Virus record (IMG/VR): IMGVR_UViG_3300044638_005925
Location: 1 to 22,743 of that record
Origin: a virus
Direction: 5' to 3' (one strand)
Length of the DNA: 22,743 bases
Shown here in pieces: positions 1-7,851 of the stretch. Both the position numbers and the translations under genes were made by a program. Position 1 is the first letter of the stretch, and the number at the start of each line of letters is the position of its first letter. The notes below the pieces were generated by a model. That model searched no databases. It saw nothing but the letters and a program-made list of their open reading frames with translations, and was not told the origin of the DNA.

Positions 1-1235
1 CCAGAAGTAAATCCGTAAGAATCTGCCCATACTGTTTTACCATCTACAGCTTCTGTATCTTCAATATCATACCATCCTCCGAATATAGTAACTCTATTTA
101 CAAAGGTTGTACCAGGTTCTTGTTCACCTATAGTGAATTCATAGAGAACATCTCCTGTATTAGTATTAGCCTCTGTGGCGACTCCTTCTGCATCAGAGCT
201 ATAAGAAGATCCACCACCTGTTGAAACGTTATCTGAGCATCCCCCTATACCTAACGTTAAGCCGTTTGATATATCAGATCTACCCTCTGTGATAACCTGG
301 CCTGTTATATCTCTTTCAAAAAGCTGACCGTTATTTTGATCATTAACTTGAGATTTGTTAGATACGTTTAAATTCATATCAGCGTTATAAGGATTGTATC
401 TATAGGCCTGTTCGTATTGTCTAAAGCAATCACCCATAGACCCTGCTACTTTTTCTAAAATCTTAGTAGATGCTGCCGTGTGATCTAAATATGACTTATA
501 ATCGGTAGTGAAGATACTACTACCTGCTTTTGTACCACCTCGTAAGGATATTTTTCCTTTCGCTTTTTTAATTAATTCATCTTTATCGTCTTTAGTAAAC
601 ATATTTACAGACTCTGCAAACGCAGCCTGTCCTATAGCAGCTAATTCAATCGAACTCTTTTGAAATGCGTCAGGTATCTTATTAAAAAGATTTTTACCCA
701 TACCACCTATAACAGTGCTAATTTCTCCAAATAATTCTTTAAAAGGAGGCATAGTACCGTTGTTAGTATTTGCTGTAGCTTCTGCTAGTTTACCTACTGA
801 ATCAGAAGTAGCTGCAAAATAATTACATGGCGAGTTTAAACAATCTTTTAATGCATCAAGTAATTTATTAATAAATCTTGACTCACCAGGATTATAATCT
901 ACCTTACTTTCACCTATTCTATTTACATATCCAAATACATAATACACTCTTTCGATCTGAGAGTGCCATATAGGGTATTGATACATTTTTTTTACATAAA
1001 AATTTATAGTAGAAACGTCTAGAGAGGGTCCATTAATAATAAAATCCTCTGTAAATAAATTAGCAGCTTCTATATCACCATTTAACCCTTTATTAAAATT
1101 TATAGCTAAGTCAAAATCTATTTTTAAATTCGGATCATCTAAAAGATCACAAAATGGAGAGCTATACTTTAAATACTCTCTGCTAATCGCATATCCGAAA
1201 AGTTTTTCAGCAAAGTTATTAGAATATATTAGCAT
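1..1235 (-). CDS. Unknown tail/baseplate-region protein, 3' end cut off by the window edge
   Basis: Reading from an ATG at 1235 the minus strand stays open for about 411 codons to base 1, so the C-terminus is missing. The protein begins MLIYSNNFAEKLFGYAIS. It has a mixed alpha/beta N-terminal part, a central stretch rich in Ala, Gly and Lys (about residues 140-250), and a Ser/Thr/Gly-rich later part with beta-type sequence. I recognise no catalytic motif, signal peptide or membrane segment. It is the last visible gene of the tail-to-baseplate run, 26 bases after the hub candidate, so a baseplate or tail-associated virion role is the natural guess from context only. A GATAAATA octamer lies 6 nt before the ATG. 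The family was not identified. Confidence 0.85.
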   Translation of the reverse strand, partial: MLIYSNNFAEKLFGYAISREYLKYSSPFCDLLDDPNLKIDFDLAINFNKGLNGDIEAANLFTEDFIINGPSLDVSTINFYVKKMYQYPIWHSQIERVYYVFGYVNRIGESKVDYNPGESRFINKLLDALKDCLNSPCNYFAATSDSVGKLAEATANTNNGTMPPFKELFGEISTVIGGMGKNLFNKIPDAFQKSSIELAAIGQAAFAESVNMFTKDDKDELIKKAKGKISLRGGTKAGSSIFTTDYKSYLDHTAASTKILEKVAGSMGDCFRQYEQAYRYNPYNADMNLNVSNKSQVNDQNNGQLFERDITGQVITEGRSDISNGLTLGIGGCSDNVSTGGGSSYSSDAEGVATEANTNTGDVLYEFTIGEQEPGTTFVNRVTIFGGWYDIEDTEAVDGKTVWADSYGFTS

Positions 1236-1241
1236 GTAAAA

Positions 1242-1249
1242 TATTTATC
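1242..1249 (-). promoter_or_regulatory. Weak late-promoter-like octamer (GATAAATA) before the leftmost gene
   Basis: On the minus strand GATAAATA is followed by 6 nt and then the ATG at 1235. It differs from T4 late consensus TATAAATA at the first base, and the spacing is one base longer than in the best examples of this window. Confidence 0.4.
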
Positions 1250-1261
1250 TTGAAAATCTGG

Positions 1262-2926
1262 TTATGTAGTAGTAGGAGGAGGAGGAGGAGGAGGTCCATA
1301 CTGTTCTACATCCTGCAATGCTTTTCCTTTCGCTCCTGGCAATCCTTCAGTTTCCATAGTCGCGCTAGTATTAATCACTCCGGGTGTTGTATTAGTAGTA
1401 ATGTTTGCAGACTCTATGGGCGCTGCAGTCTTTTCTGAAGTAGCAGCGACATTCGCAGTATTGGTAGCTGTTGAAGGCTTAGATGTACCGGAAATTAAGT
1501 TAGAGATAAAGCTAGAAGTATTATTCTTGTTTATTTTTTGATTTTTATTTAGCTTAACCGCTATAATTTCATTTTGGTAATTTTCTCCGGAAAAAATATG
1601 CTTAATAGATATTATAAAATAATAACCACTTATATCTTGAGTCTTATCCTTTACTTCTTGATTCTGCTCTACTTTAACCTGAATAAAGTAACCAGCTTCT
1701 CTGTAGAGGTTGCCAGGTACTTTAAAGGAAATAGCTGTATTATCATATATAAAGCTCTTTAACACCATAGCTTTAATAGCGTCTTTCCATTCTGCTATTT
1801 CGGGTATTACCGTAACTATAGCATTAACATTAGATGTATTTTCTACACCTGGAGAAGACTCAGAACTAGCACTTAAGTTAGAAACTGTGGTGCTTATGTT
1901 TCTGTCTGGTAAATTAGAGGTGTAAGTATCGCCTAGAACCTGTGATTCGAATAAATTTTTAGCATATTCATAAGGATATACATCTGTACTTACTACACCA
2001 TCTACAGAGCAAGATTGAGGTGCTATATTATAATCAACCCATTTTTTTGCTAATACCTCCTTTAAATTAGGTCTAATAATATCATACTTATCTATAAAAT
2101 TTGATCCGAAGGTTACCGATGAGGTCGCATCACCAGCTATAAAAGTTTCTAGCAAGTATTTTGATAAATCTACATCTGTACTACCGCTAGAGATTTTAGT
2201 ATAAAACTCACTAATAAACTTACCTAAATTCGTTAGTTTGTATTTTCTTTTAACGTCTTTATTTTCATATACGTTGTGTATTTGTAATAATCCTGGAATA
2301 CCTTCATCAAAGTAACAGTGTCTCATCAACAGTCTTAAAATTTCATAGCAAGATTGCGTCTGTTTAACTATACTACCTGCAGGTGCTGGTACATTAGTAT
2401 TTAAAATATCTCCTGTGTCCCTTTCCACCTCAAAAACATTTTTTATTTCTGTTTCTCCTAATCCCGTCAATATTACCTTTTTTATATAATCCGAGCAGGT
2501 TCCGTCTCCTAAATCTTTGTTTTCTATAAACCTATTTCTTAAGTACCCTACATTAAACTCTTCAAAAGTAAAAGTTAGTTTTTTATCTACTATATTATTA
2601 GAATTTTCACCAGCTTCTCCAATAATAGCCTCAAAAGCTAATTTTATAGGTAATGCGCCTGATGTCTCTGTATCCTTATTATTAATATCGATAATTAATA
2701 AATTAATATCATTACTAATATCAAAAAGTTCTAGTTTTTGTAAAATACCAAAAAAGTTAGATAAACTAATTGTACCTCTCAATCCTGGAAATGATAGGCT
2801 ATCTTCTATTTCAAGATATTCTATTATACTTTTGGGTATAGGAAATATAGATCCCTTATTGTTGCTGTTTGCTAAAAAAGCATTAAACTCATAGGTACTA
2901 TTGTTAATAGTTACATAGTTACTCAT
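1262..2926 (-). CDS. Baseplate hub candidate with polyproline C-terminus
   Basis: This is a 554-residue protein. The N-terminal ~150 residues are beta-rich, with a VGYLRNRF stretch followed by a helix-like segment. That resembles the layout of tail hub proteins (T4 gp27 / P2 gpD group), where a barrel domain leads into a short helical linker, but the resemblance is structural guesswork and not a motif match. The last ~100 residues are low-complexity Ser/Thr/Asn/Ala and end in seven consecutive prolines followed by TTT. The start ATG overlaps the TGA of the gp53-like gene by four bases, indicating translational coupling. CACAAATA lies 5 nt before the start. Position downstream of the tape measure and gp48/gp53-like genes fits a baseplate protein. 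It could equally be another baseplate component. Confidence 0.4.
   Translation of the reverse strand: MSNYVTINNSTYEFNAFLANSNNKGSIFPIPKSIIEYLEIEDSLSFPGLRGTISLSNFFGILQKLELFDISNDINLLIIDINNKDTETSGALPIKLAFEAIIGEAGENSNNIVDKKLTFTFEEFNVGYLRNRFIENKDLGDGTCSDYIKKVILTGLGETEIKNVFEVERDTGDILNTNVPAPAGSIVKQTQSCYEILRLLMRHCYFDEGIPGLLQIHNVYENKDVKRKYKLTNLGKFISEFYTKISSGSTDVDLSKYLLETFIAGDATSSVTFGSNFIDKYDIIRPNLKEVLAKKWVDYNIAPQSCSVDGVVSTDVYPYEYAKNLFESQVLGDTYTSNLPDRNISTTVSNLSASSESSPGVENTSNVNAIVTVIPEIAEWKDAIKAMVLKSFIYDNTAISFKVPGNLYREAGYFIQVKVEQNQEVKDKTQDISGYYFIISIKHIFSGENYQNEIIAVKLNKNQKINKNNTSSFISNLISGTSKPSTATNTANVAATSEKTAAPIESANITTNTTPGVINTSATMETEGLPGAKGKALQDVEQYGPPPPPPPTTT
1274..1294. repeat. (AGG)7 trinucleotide microsatellite encoding Pro7
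   Basis: Seven perfect AGG units on the plus strand read as seven CCT proline codons on the minus strand, just before the three final Thr codons of the hub candidate. Slippage here would change the proline count without shifting frame. Confidence 0.9.
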
Positions 2927-3303
2927 TTTGGTATTTGTGTTTGAATACTATCAACTACCTGCGTTATATAGTCTGGCTTTACGTACTCTATTTCACTTCC
3001 TGCTTCCGCATAAAATATATTTTTTGGTTTATTTAGAAGAAATAATAGCCACCAAAGATATTGTGTACCATATAATTTGTAAGAAAGAGTTGTCCATGGA
3101 AGCTTAACATTAATATCTAACTTACCAACAATATCTCTATCAAGAGTATCAGGCATTTCGATCTTTTTAAGTATATTATAAAAATAATAAAAATTATTAG
3201 ATGATTTTTCTATTTCATAGACCTTAAAAATATTCTCATACCGTTCTTGCTCTAAAGAGGGTAAACTTAATATATTAGATTGAAAATCTCCAAATTCTTT
3301 CAT
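2923..3303 (-). CDS. Baseplate wedge protein, T4 gp53-like (candidate)
   Basis: This 126-residue protein has the look of the T4 gp53 baseplate wedge family. It contains an LSYKLYGTQYLWWLLFLLN segment, then a short acidic turn and a VKPDYITQVVDSIQ tail. In that family a gene-product core with Tyr/Trp-rich 'LYWVILLxN'-type helices is followed by a LysM-like strand-helix end. It is shorter than T4 gp53 (about 196 residues), so it would be a minimal version. It lies 4 bases after the gp48-like gene and overlaps the hub candidate by ATGA, consistent with a co-translated baseplate operon. No Shine-Dalgarno is seen before the ATG. The assignment is from remembered family pattern, not from a search. 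Confidence 0.5.
   Translation of the reverse strand: MKEFGDFQSNILSLPSLEQERYENIFKVYEIEKSSNNFYYFYNILKKIEMPDTLDRDIVGKLDINVKLPWTTLSYKLYGTQYLWWLLFLLNKPKNIFYAEAGSEIEYVKPDYITQVVDSIQTQIPK
2932..2939 (-). promoter_or_regulatory. Degenerate octamer CACAAATA 5 nt before the hub candidate
   Basis: The minus strand reads CACAAATA, five bases, then ATG at 2926. The 3' half (AAATA) and the 5-nt spacing match the strong examples, but the first bases do not match TATAAATA. It lies inside the upstream gp53-like gene. Confidence 0.25.
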
Positions 3304-3307
3304 ATAT

Positions 3308-4384
3308 TCATTCTATAATTATTGAGCTAGCACCAAATCCATCATCCACCATGGTGTTACCTATATTAGCTAGCAAACTAGTAAATGTAAGATTTACTTG
3401 ATATGCTTCAGGTATAGGAGGCTTAACAGTCTTACCGTTAGGTAGTGTTACATCTAATAACCTTTTAGTTCCTACAAAGTCTACAGTCATATCACTTATA
3501 TAAGCATAAGGCACAAACCGTACACCAGGAACATATACAGAATATAGCTTAGGTGGTAAAATTCTCGAGAACGATGTTCTATACGGCTTATTTTGATAGG
3601 ATAATATCCAGAGAAGCTCGTAATTTTGAACATAAGGTAAATAATTTTTACTAGTAAAGGTATTAAGAAGTGGAAAACTTATAGTAAACGTTTCTCCTTC
3701 ACCAGGATACTGGAAGTATTTAGGTTTTTCAATATATGTCCCTGGTGTGAATAAATTACCCGTTGCAGCTGCCGTATCAACAAACGGCATGAGTGTATCT
3801 GTTACTACTCCTGCTCCAAACCCGGGATTTTGCTGAGCCGCATCAAATCTGTTACTTTGCTTAATAAAGCTACTATCTAAATACGGTAGTACGTACTTAA
3901 AGGATGTAGGCTGTGTAAAGTAAATGCCTATATAAGATTGAAGTAAATCGCCTAGTAAAGACTTATCATTAGCAGTAGATGCTAGACTTGTTATTTTTGA
4001 TCTAAATTTATCGAGTTTAGCCTTAGCAGATTCTGCAGTAGCACCCGCATCCGGACTTATTTTTGCCAATATAGATGTGAGTTTATCCGCTATATTATCA
4101 ATATTTCCAGATGATGTTAACGCATTTACATAATATAGAGCTGAAGATATTAAAGAGTTTTGTTGCAGCTCCCTTTCTACTAGATAGCATGCCGGTACTT
4201 TATCTAAAACTTGATGTTTAGGTGAAACTGTCCAGGAGAAATCTTTACGCACATCTATATACCCCCTAGGTACTAATTTATGATAATTATCAGTATTAGG
4301 TATATGCATTTTTTCAACAGACCCTACCTTAAACAATGGGGTTGTTGTTTTCTCTGTATACGATGCGTAGTAGGGCCCGGGCAT
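3308..4384 (-). CDS. Baseplate tube-cap/tail tube initiator, T4 gp48-like (candidate)
   Basis: This is a 358-residue protein, close to the length of T4 gp48 (about 364). The N-terminus is followed by a helical, Ser/Ala-rich linker (about residues 75-160). The C-terminal third is beta-rich, with PPKLYSVYVPGVRF, then a 'DMTVDFVGTKR' strand and 'PEAYQVNLTFTSLLAN'. This is the kind of tube-fold domain seen at the distal end of tail tubes in T4-like phages. It starts one base after the tape-measure stop and ends 4 bases before the gp53-like gene. No Shine-Dalgarno precedes the ATG, so coupling from the upstream gene is likely. In T4, gp48 caps the hub and starts tube polymerisation. That role here is inferred from pattern and position. 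Confidence 0.4.
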   Translation of the reverse strand: MPGPYYASYTEKTTTPLFKVGSVEKMHIPNTDNYHKLVPRGYIDVRKDFSWTVSPKHQVLDKVPACYLVERELQQNSLISSALYYVNALTSSGNIDNIADKLTSILAKISPDAGATAESAKAKLDKFRSKITSLASTANDKSLLGDLLQSYIGIYFTQPTSFKYVLPYLDSSFIKQSNRFDAAQQNPGFGAGVVTDTLMPFVDTAAATGNLFTPGTYIEKPKYFQYPGEGETFTISFPLLNTFTSKNYLPYVQNYELLWILSYQNKPYRTSFSRILPPKLYSVYVPGVRFVPYAYISDMTVDFVGTKRLLDVTLPNGKTVKPPIPEAYQVNLTFTSLLANIGNTMVDDGFGASSIIIE

Positions 4385-4385
4385 A

Positions 4386-6272
4386 TTAAATTGTTGCTAA
4401 ATTACCAGCAAAGTTAAAACTAGGTGATGTATCGACATCAAATTCCGATCTATTAAACTTCACTAAATTGTTAGTACCTGTATTAGCTCTGTTAGACTGC
4501 TGAGCTGGTCTATTATTTAATTTCTGAAGCAGTAAATTAGCGTTATATGTATTTTCTACTATCTTCTGTAATAAGCTTACTTGCTTTCTCGATTCTATTA
4601 AGATCTGTCTAGTATCAGTTATTAAAGCATCGTCTTTTCTACCCAAAACTCGATCTATCGATCCTCCATCTTTGAATCCCAAGACATTATCTTGATTTGA
4701 AAAGTTAACAAAATCACCGCGCTTACTTACTAAGAAGTCATTCGCCTTTTTACCAACTCCAAAAAAGTTTTTCGTAGCTTCCCAAGCGCCACCTACCTTC
4801 TCACTTATTGTTGAAGCGCCTTTTTTCACTCCCGCTTTTACTCCTTCATATGCTTTATATGGAGCTGATTCCTTTACCATTTGTTTACCTTTATCTTTAA
4901 TATAGCCTACTGGGTCGTTTATAACCTCTCGAGCTGAATCAGAAGTCTCTCTAGCAGAAGCTGCAGCACTACTCACCTCGGCAGCTGCAGCAGACACAGA
5001 AGCAGCTGCACCAGCTATAGCAGCTGCAGCAGCATTTATCGCACCTATACAAGCCGCGCCAATAGACCTGACCTGAGATATCACCTCACTAGTTATCTGA
5101 TTTAGTTTATCTTTTATAACTCCTGTTATTTCTGTTAACTTTTCATTAATACTTTTTTCAAGGCTTTCGCGTAGAGCAGTGAGCTGTTCTTTTATTATAC
5201 CTATAAGTTGTTCTTTCAATTGAGGCCAAACCTGCTCTCTGAATTCTTTTACCATTTCACTAATATTTTTTACCAGCTCATCTGTATTAGTTACAATACG
5301 CAAAGCAGCGTTACCTAAGAACTCACCGTGTTCGGCTATCCAATCTGATAGTTTACGGAAATTCGCTATAATGGCCTCTACCTCAGGAGATTCAAGAAAA
5401 TCCATAAAGCGATCTGCTACTACTATTGCTCTATCAAAGGTACTTTTAAAATCTTTAAATATACCGTTAATATCCCACTCTTCTAACTTTTTATTAACCC
5501 AGTCACTTACCGATTGCCACACATTTCCTAATTTCATCTTTATCCAATCCCACAAAGACTGCTCACCTTCTTTAGGTTTAAACATTTCTTTAATAGATCC
5601 CTTTAAGTCCTCCCAAGCATCTGATAAAAATTTCATTTTATCTGGAGCTTCAAAAAAACTTTTTACCCAATTAAATGTAGCTTTAAGTTTTTCCCAAACC
5701 CATGAAAAGGCCTTTTTCACTGTATCAACGATACCAGCTATAACCTCATATGTTTTAGGAAAAGTCTCCTTAAACCACTTTAAGAAACGAGCCTTTAAAT
5801 CATCTACAATAGATACTATAGGATCAAATATCGCAAAAAGCGTATTAGTGATAACATTTTTGCCAAAGAATTTCTCTATAAAAGGTTTTGCTAGTTTATA
5901 GAGTGATACATAATTAAGAACTTTAAAGATAGAGCCTATAACCTTGCCTATCATACCTAGTATACTAAATCCTCCTCCTTGTTGCACTGGTCCTCCTGTT
6001 ACAGCCGCTACATTAGGTCTAATAGCAGCTGGCGTTAAATCTTCGAGCTTACCTTTAGATGCATAATTACCTATACCTAAAGCTTTACCAAATTCTATAG
6101 CTTTTTGACGCTCACGTGATTTTTCACGTGGTGTAAGTACAGGGCTCTCCTCTCTTTTAAAGGTGCTACCGCCATCAGAAGGTATAATGCTCTGAGTACC
6201 TTTAATCTTCTCACCCAGTATATTAATTTGCTGGGTGAGTCTTTCTATAGGCCTTTCTAGTCTATCTTCCAC
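4386..6272 (-). CDS. Tape measure protein candidate (GTG start)
   Basis: This is a 628-residue, mostly helical protein. Residues 1-60 are charged. Residues 98-210 hold hydrophobic and Trp/Lys amphipathic helices (GFSILGMIGKVIGSIF, then a W-rich stretch). Residues 330-405 look like a coiled coil, 406-440 are strongly Ala-rich, and residues 532-570 carry FKDGGSIDRVLGRKDDALI, a type of C-terminal segment often seen in phage tape measures. It follows a tube gene and two chaperone-like genes, the usual place for a tape measure. At about 1.5 angstrom per residue it would suit a tail of roughly 90-95 nm (T4 gp29 has 590 residues). The frame opens with GTG at 6272. An overlapping ATG at 6274 is out of frame. 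ATTAAATA plus 5 nt precedes the GTG. Confidence 0.6.
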   Translation of the reverse strand: MEDRLERPIERLTQQINILGEKIKGTQSIIPSDGGSTFKREESPVLTPREKSRERQKAIEFGKALGIGNYASKGKLEDLTPAAIRPNVAAVTGGPVQQGGGFSILGMIGKVIGSIFKVLNYVSLYKLAKPFIEKFFGKNVITNTLFAIFDPIVSIVDDLKARFLKWFKETFPKTYEVIAGIVDTVKKAFSWVWEKLKATFNWVKSFFEAPDKMKFLSDAWEDLKGSIKEMFKPKEGEQSLWDWIKMKLGNVWQSVSDWVNKKLEEWDINGIFKDFKSTFDRAIVVADRFMDFLESPEVEAIIANFRKLSDWIAEHGEFLGNAALRIVTNTDELVKNISEMVKEFREQVWPQLKEQLIGIIKEQLTALRESLEKSINEKLTEITGVIKDKLNQITSEVISQVRSIGAACIGAINAAAAAIAGAAASVSAAAAEVSSAAASARETSDSAREVINDPVGYIKDKGKQMVKESAPYKAYEGVKAGVKKGASTISEKVGGAWEATKNFFGVGKKANDFLVSKRGDFVNFSNQDNVLGFKDGGSIDRVLGRKDDALITDTRQILIESRKQVSLLQKIVENTYNANLLLQKLNNRPAQQSNRANTGTNNLVKFNRSEFDVDTSPSFNFAGNLATI

Positions 6273-6277
6273 ATTAT

Positions 6278-6285
6278 TATTTAAT
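6278..6285 (-). promoter_or_regulatory. Degenerate octamer ATTAAATA 5 nt before GTG start
   Basis: The minus strand reads ATTAAATA, then five bases, then the GTG at 6272. It keeps the AAATA core and the 5-nt spacing of the strong examples, which supports the GTG over the out-of-frame ATG two bases upstream. It overlaps the stop codon of the preceding gene. Confidence 0.3.
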
Positions 6286-7006
6286 CGCTAGTCAGCAAAC
6301 TAACGTCAAGTGTTAGATCGTCGCCTTGTATCTTTAAATAATTGTCGTCATAATTCTTAATTTTTGTAATAGTAGATAGAATCTCTTTATTAAGAGCTAA
6401 CGGTAGCACATCTACCACGTCTTTCTTATTCTTAAGAGATAGTGTGCTAAATTCTATGACCTCATCGTTAAATTCAACACTTTCAATATACTTAAGAATT
6501 TCGTAAGCATACATAATGTCTACAACATCAGCAATCTCTTCGGCTTGCTTATTTTTAATCTCCTGAGCACATTTTTGATTAATAGCTGTATCAGTCTTCA
6601 GAGTAGGTATAGAGAGCTTCACATTAATACCCTTATAATCTATATCTAAATTTGGAGCTTTTGGAATCTCTACGAATGAACTTGTTAAATCGTAGGTTTT
6701 ACCATCTTTAATATATGTCGATCCTAGAGCGTTATTACGTAGTTGAAGAATAATGTAAACTCTATCTTGAATGGTAAATTCGACTGACTCTTCACAGTTT
6801 TCTTCTAAGATGGTGGTTATTGTGTTGAAAAATAATAGTGTGCCGTGAACTCCTGCTAAGCTAGCTTTTAGAGCATCTTTTTGCTGTCTAACAGAAAGCG
6901 GCTTAAATTTAACCGCTTTATTAATAGATGGTACTATAATATTGATTGTTTCCTTATTAGCTAAATCTTTTAAATCAGAAATAAAGCTAGATACATTGTT
7001 ACTCAT
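6281..7006 (-). CDS. Tail/baseplate assembly chaperone candidate (T4 gp26/gp51-like), second of pair
   Basis: This is a 241-residue protein. The N-terminal region contains 'VKFKPLSVRQQKDALKASLAG', which resembles the 'LP-LT-V-Q-Q-K-E' start of the T4 baseplate protein family containing gp26 and gp51. Those proteins act as assembly factors rather than abundant virion parts. The remainder is beta/alpha with no catalytic motif. It lies between the tube-like genes and the tape measure, the position occupied by tail assembly chaperones in most long-tailed phages. A perfect TATAAATA sits 5 nt before the ATG and no Shine-Dalgarno is present. Family assignment is by recalled pattern. A tail chaperone by position alone is the fallback. 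Confidence 0.5.
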   Translation of the reverse strand: MSNNVSSFISDLKDLANKETINIIVPSINKAVKFKPLSVRQQKDALKASLAGVHGTLLFFNTITTILEENCEESVEFTIQDRVYIILQLRNNALGSTYIKDGKTYDLTSSFVEIPKAPNLDIDYKGINVKLSIPTLKTDTAINQKCAQEIKNKQAEEIADVVDIMYAYEILKYIESVEFNDEVIEFSTLSLKNKKDVVDVLPLALNKEILSTITKIKNYDDNYLKIQGDDLTLDVSLLTSD

Positions 7007-7011
7007 AAGGC

Positions 7012-7019
7012 TATTTATA
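7012..7019 (-). promoter_or_regulatory. T4-type late promoter octamer TATAAATA, 5 nt before ATG at 7006
   Basis: This is a perfect TATAAATA on the minus strand, followed by GCCTT and the ATG. It overlaps the TAA stop of the upstream chaperone-like gene. T4 late promoters use exactly this octamer at about -13 to -6, so the predicted transcript start falls on or next to the A of the ATG. Confidence 0.6.
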
Positions 7020-7845
7020 TACTATGTTGCGTTTTTAAACTATCGTTTTGCTCTTTAATTTCAGCGTTAAGTATATTAAGTAATATCTTACTATCTATAG
7101 GAGGTAAAGAATAAAACAAATTACTGTCAGCTTTCATCTTATTAACAAAGACATAGAGCATTTCAAAAAAGGATACTGTATTAAAGCCGTATATATTAGA
7201 AATAAAAGATATTAAATTAGAAGAAATTAAATTAAAGGAGATCTTATCCATATTAAACTCTGTGTTTTCTTCGACTACTATAAAATCTTCAAATGCCTCC
7301 GTTATATCTTTAAAATGATTATATAAAACAGATAAGCATTTATTAGGCAAGAAATTTAAAATTTCTGTTTTCTCTTCGCTAGATATATCATCAAATAAAA
7401 CAGTCTTATTGTTTAAAGTTAGAGAAACTATAATGCTATCTAAATAACTATCAATATTTGAGTAGAACAAATTATCAGGGTACCCTAACTCTAATTGTAT
7501 ACCGTCAACATTATAAATTTTAGTTTCTAATTCTATTTTATCTAAATTAGCTAAGACTTTATATAAAGATAGGGTTATTTCTTTATCTTGTGATAGTATA
7601 GTTATAGATTCATCTATAAAGAATATCCTTAAAGCAATAAGAATATAAAATTTATCTATACAGTTAAGTTTATGCGTTATCTTACTAAAAACTAAGGTTT
7701 CAAACAAACTCTCTAACCCCTCATAATCATTAATAGCGCAATACTTTATAATCTCTTGATACTGTCTATTTGTTATACCTTCTAACCGCACATCTTTACC
7801 GGATGGCGTAGTTATAGGTACGGTAAATTTCGTTAAACTAGACAT
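7015..7845 (-). CDS. Tail/baseplate assembly chaperone candidate (T4 gp26/gp51-like), first of pair
   Basis: This is a 276-residue, mostly helical, rather acidic protein. It starts with a short beta region (FTVPITTPSGKDVRLEGI) followed by 'TNRQYQEIIKYC'. That is the same layout as the next gene: short strands, then an '(L/I)(S/T)xRQxx' helix, then alternating beta and helix. A later segment reads 'SSEEKTEILNFLP'. The shared layout suggests two diverged members of the gp26/gp51 group, or functional analogues of the frameshift-linked chaperones of lambda-like phages, here encoded as separate genes 8 bases apart. It begins 6 bases after the upstream tube-like gene, with no octamer and no Shine-Dalgarno, so it is probably translated by coupling. 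Confidence 0.45.
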   Translation of the reverse strand: MSSLTKFTVPITTPSGKDVRLEGITNRQYQEIIKYCAINDYEGLESLFETLVFSKITHKLNCIDKFYILIALRIFFIDESITILSQDKEITLSLYKVLANLDKIELETKIYNVDGIQLELGYPDNLFYSNIDSYLDSIIVSLTLNNKTVLFDDISSEEKTEILNFLPNKCLSVLYNHFKDITEAFEDFIVVEENTEFNMDKISFNLISSNLISFISNIYGFNTVSFFEMLYVFVNKMKADSNLFYSLPPIDSKILLNILNAEIKEQNDSLKTQHSI

Positions 7846-7851
7846 AGAGGG

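Noticed and set aside
2517-2894. 125-codon plus-strand open frame inside the hub candidate
   Set aside because: It is antisense to a coherent coding sequence in a co-directional operon, and there is no promoter or ribosome binding site.
5371-5901. 176-codon open frame on the plus strand inside the tape-measure candidate
   Set aside because: It runs antisense to a long, well-positioned gene, has no start signal, and its composition is that of a reverse-complemented helical gene.
6990-7030. Programmed frameshift joining the two chaperone-like genes
   Set aside because: The first frame ends at a stop with no slippery heptamer, and the second gene has its own ATG with a perfect promoter-like octamer.
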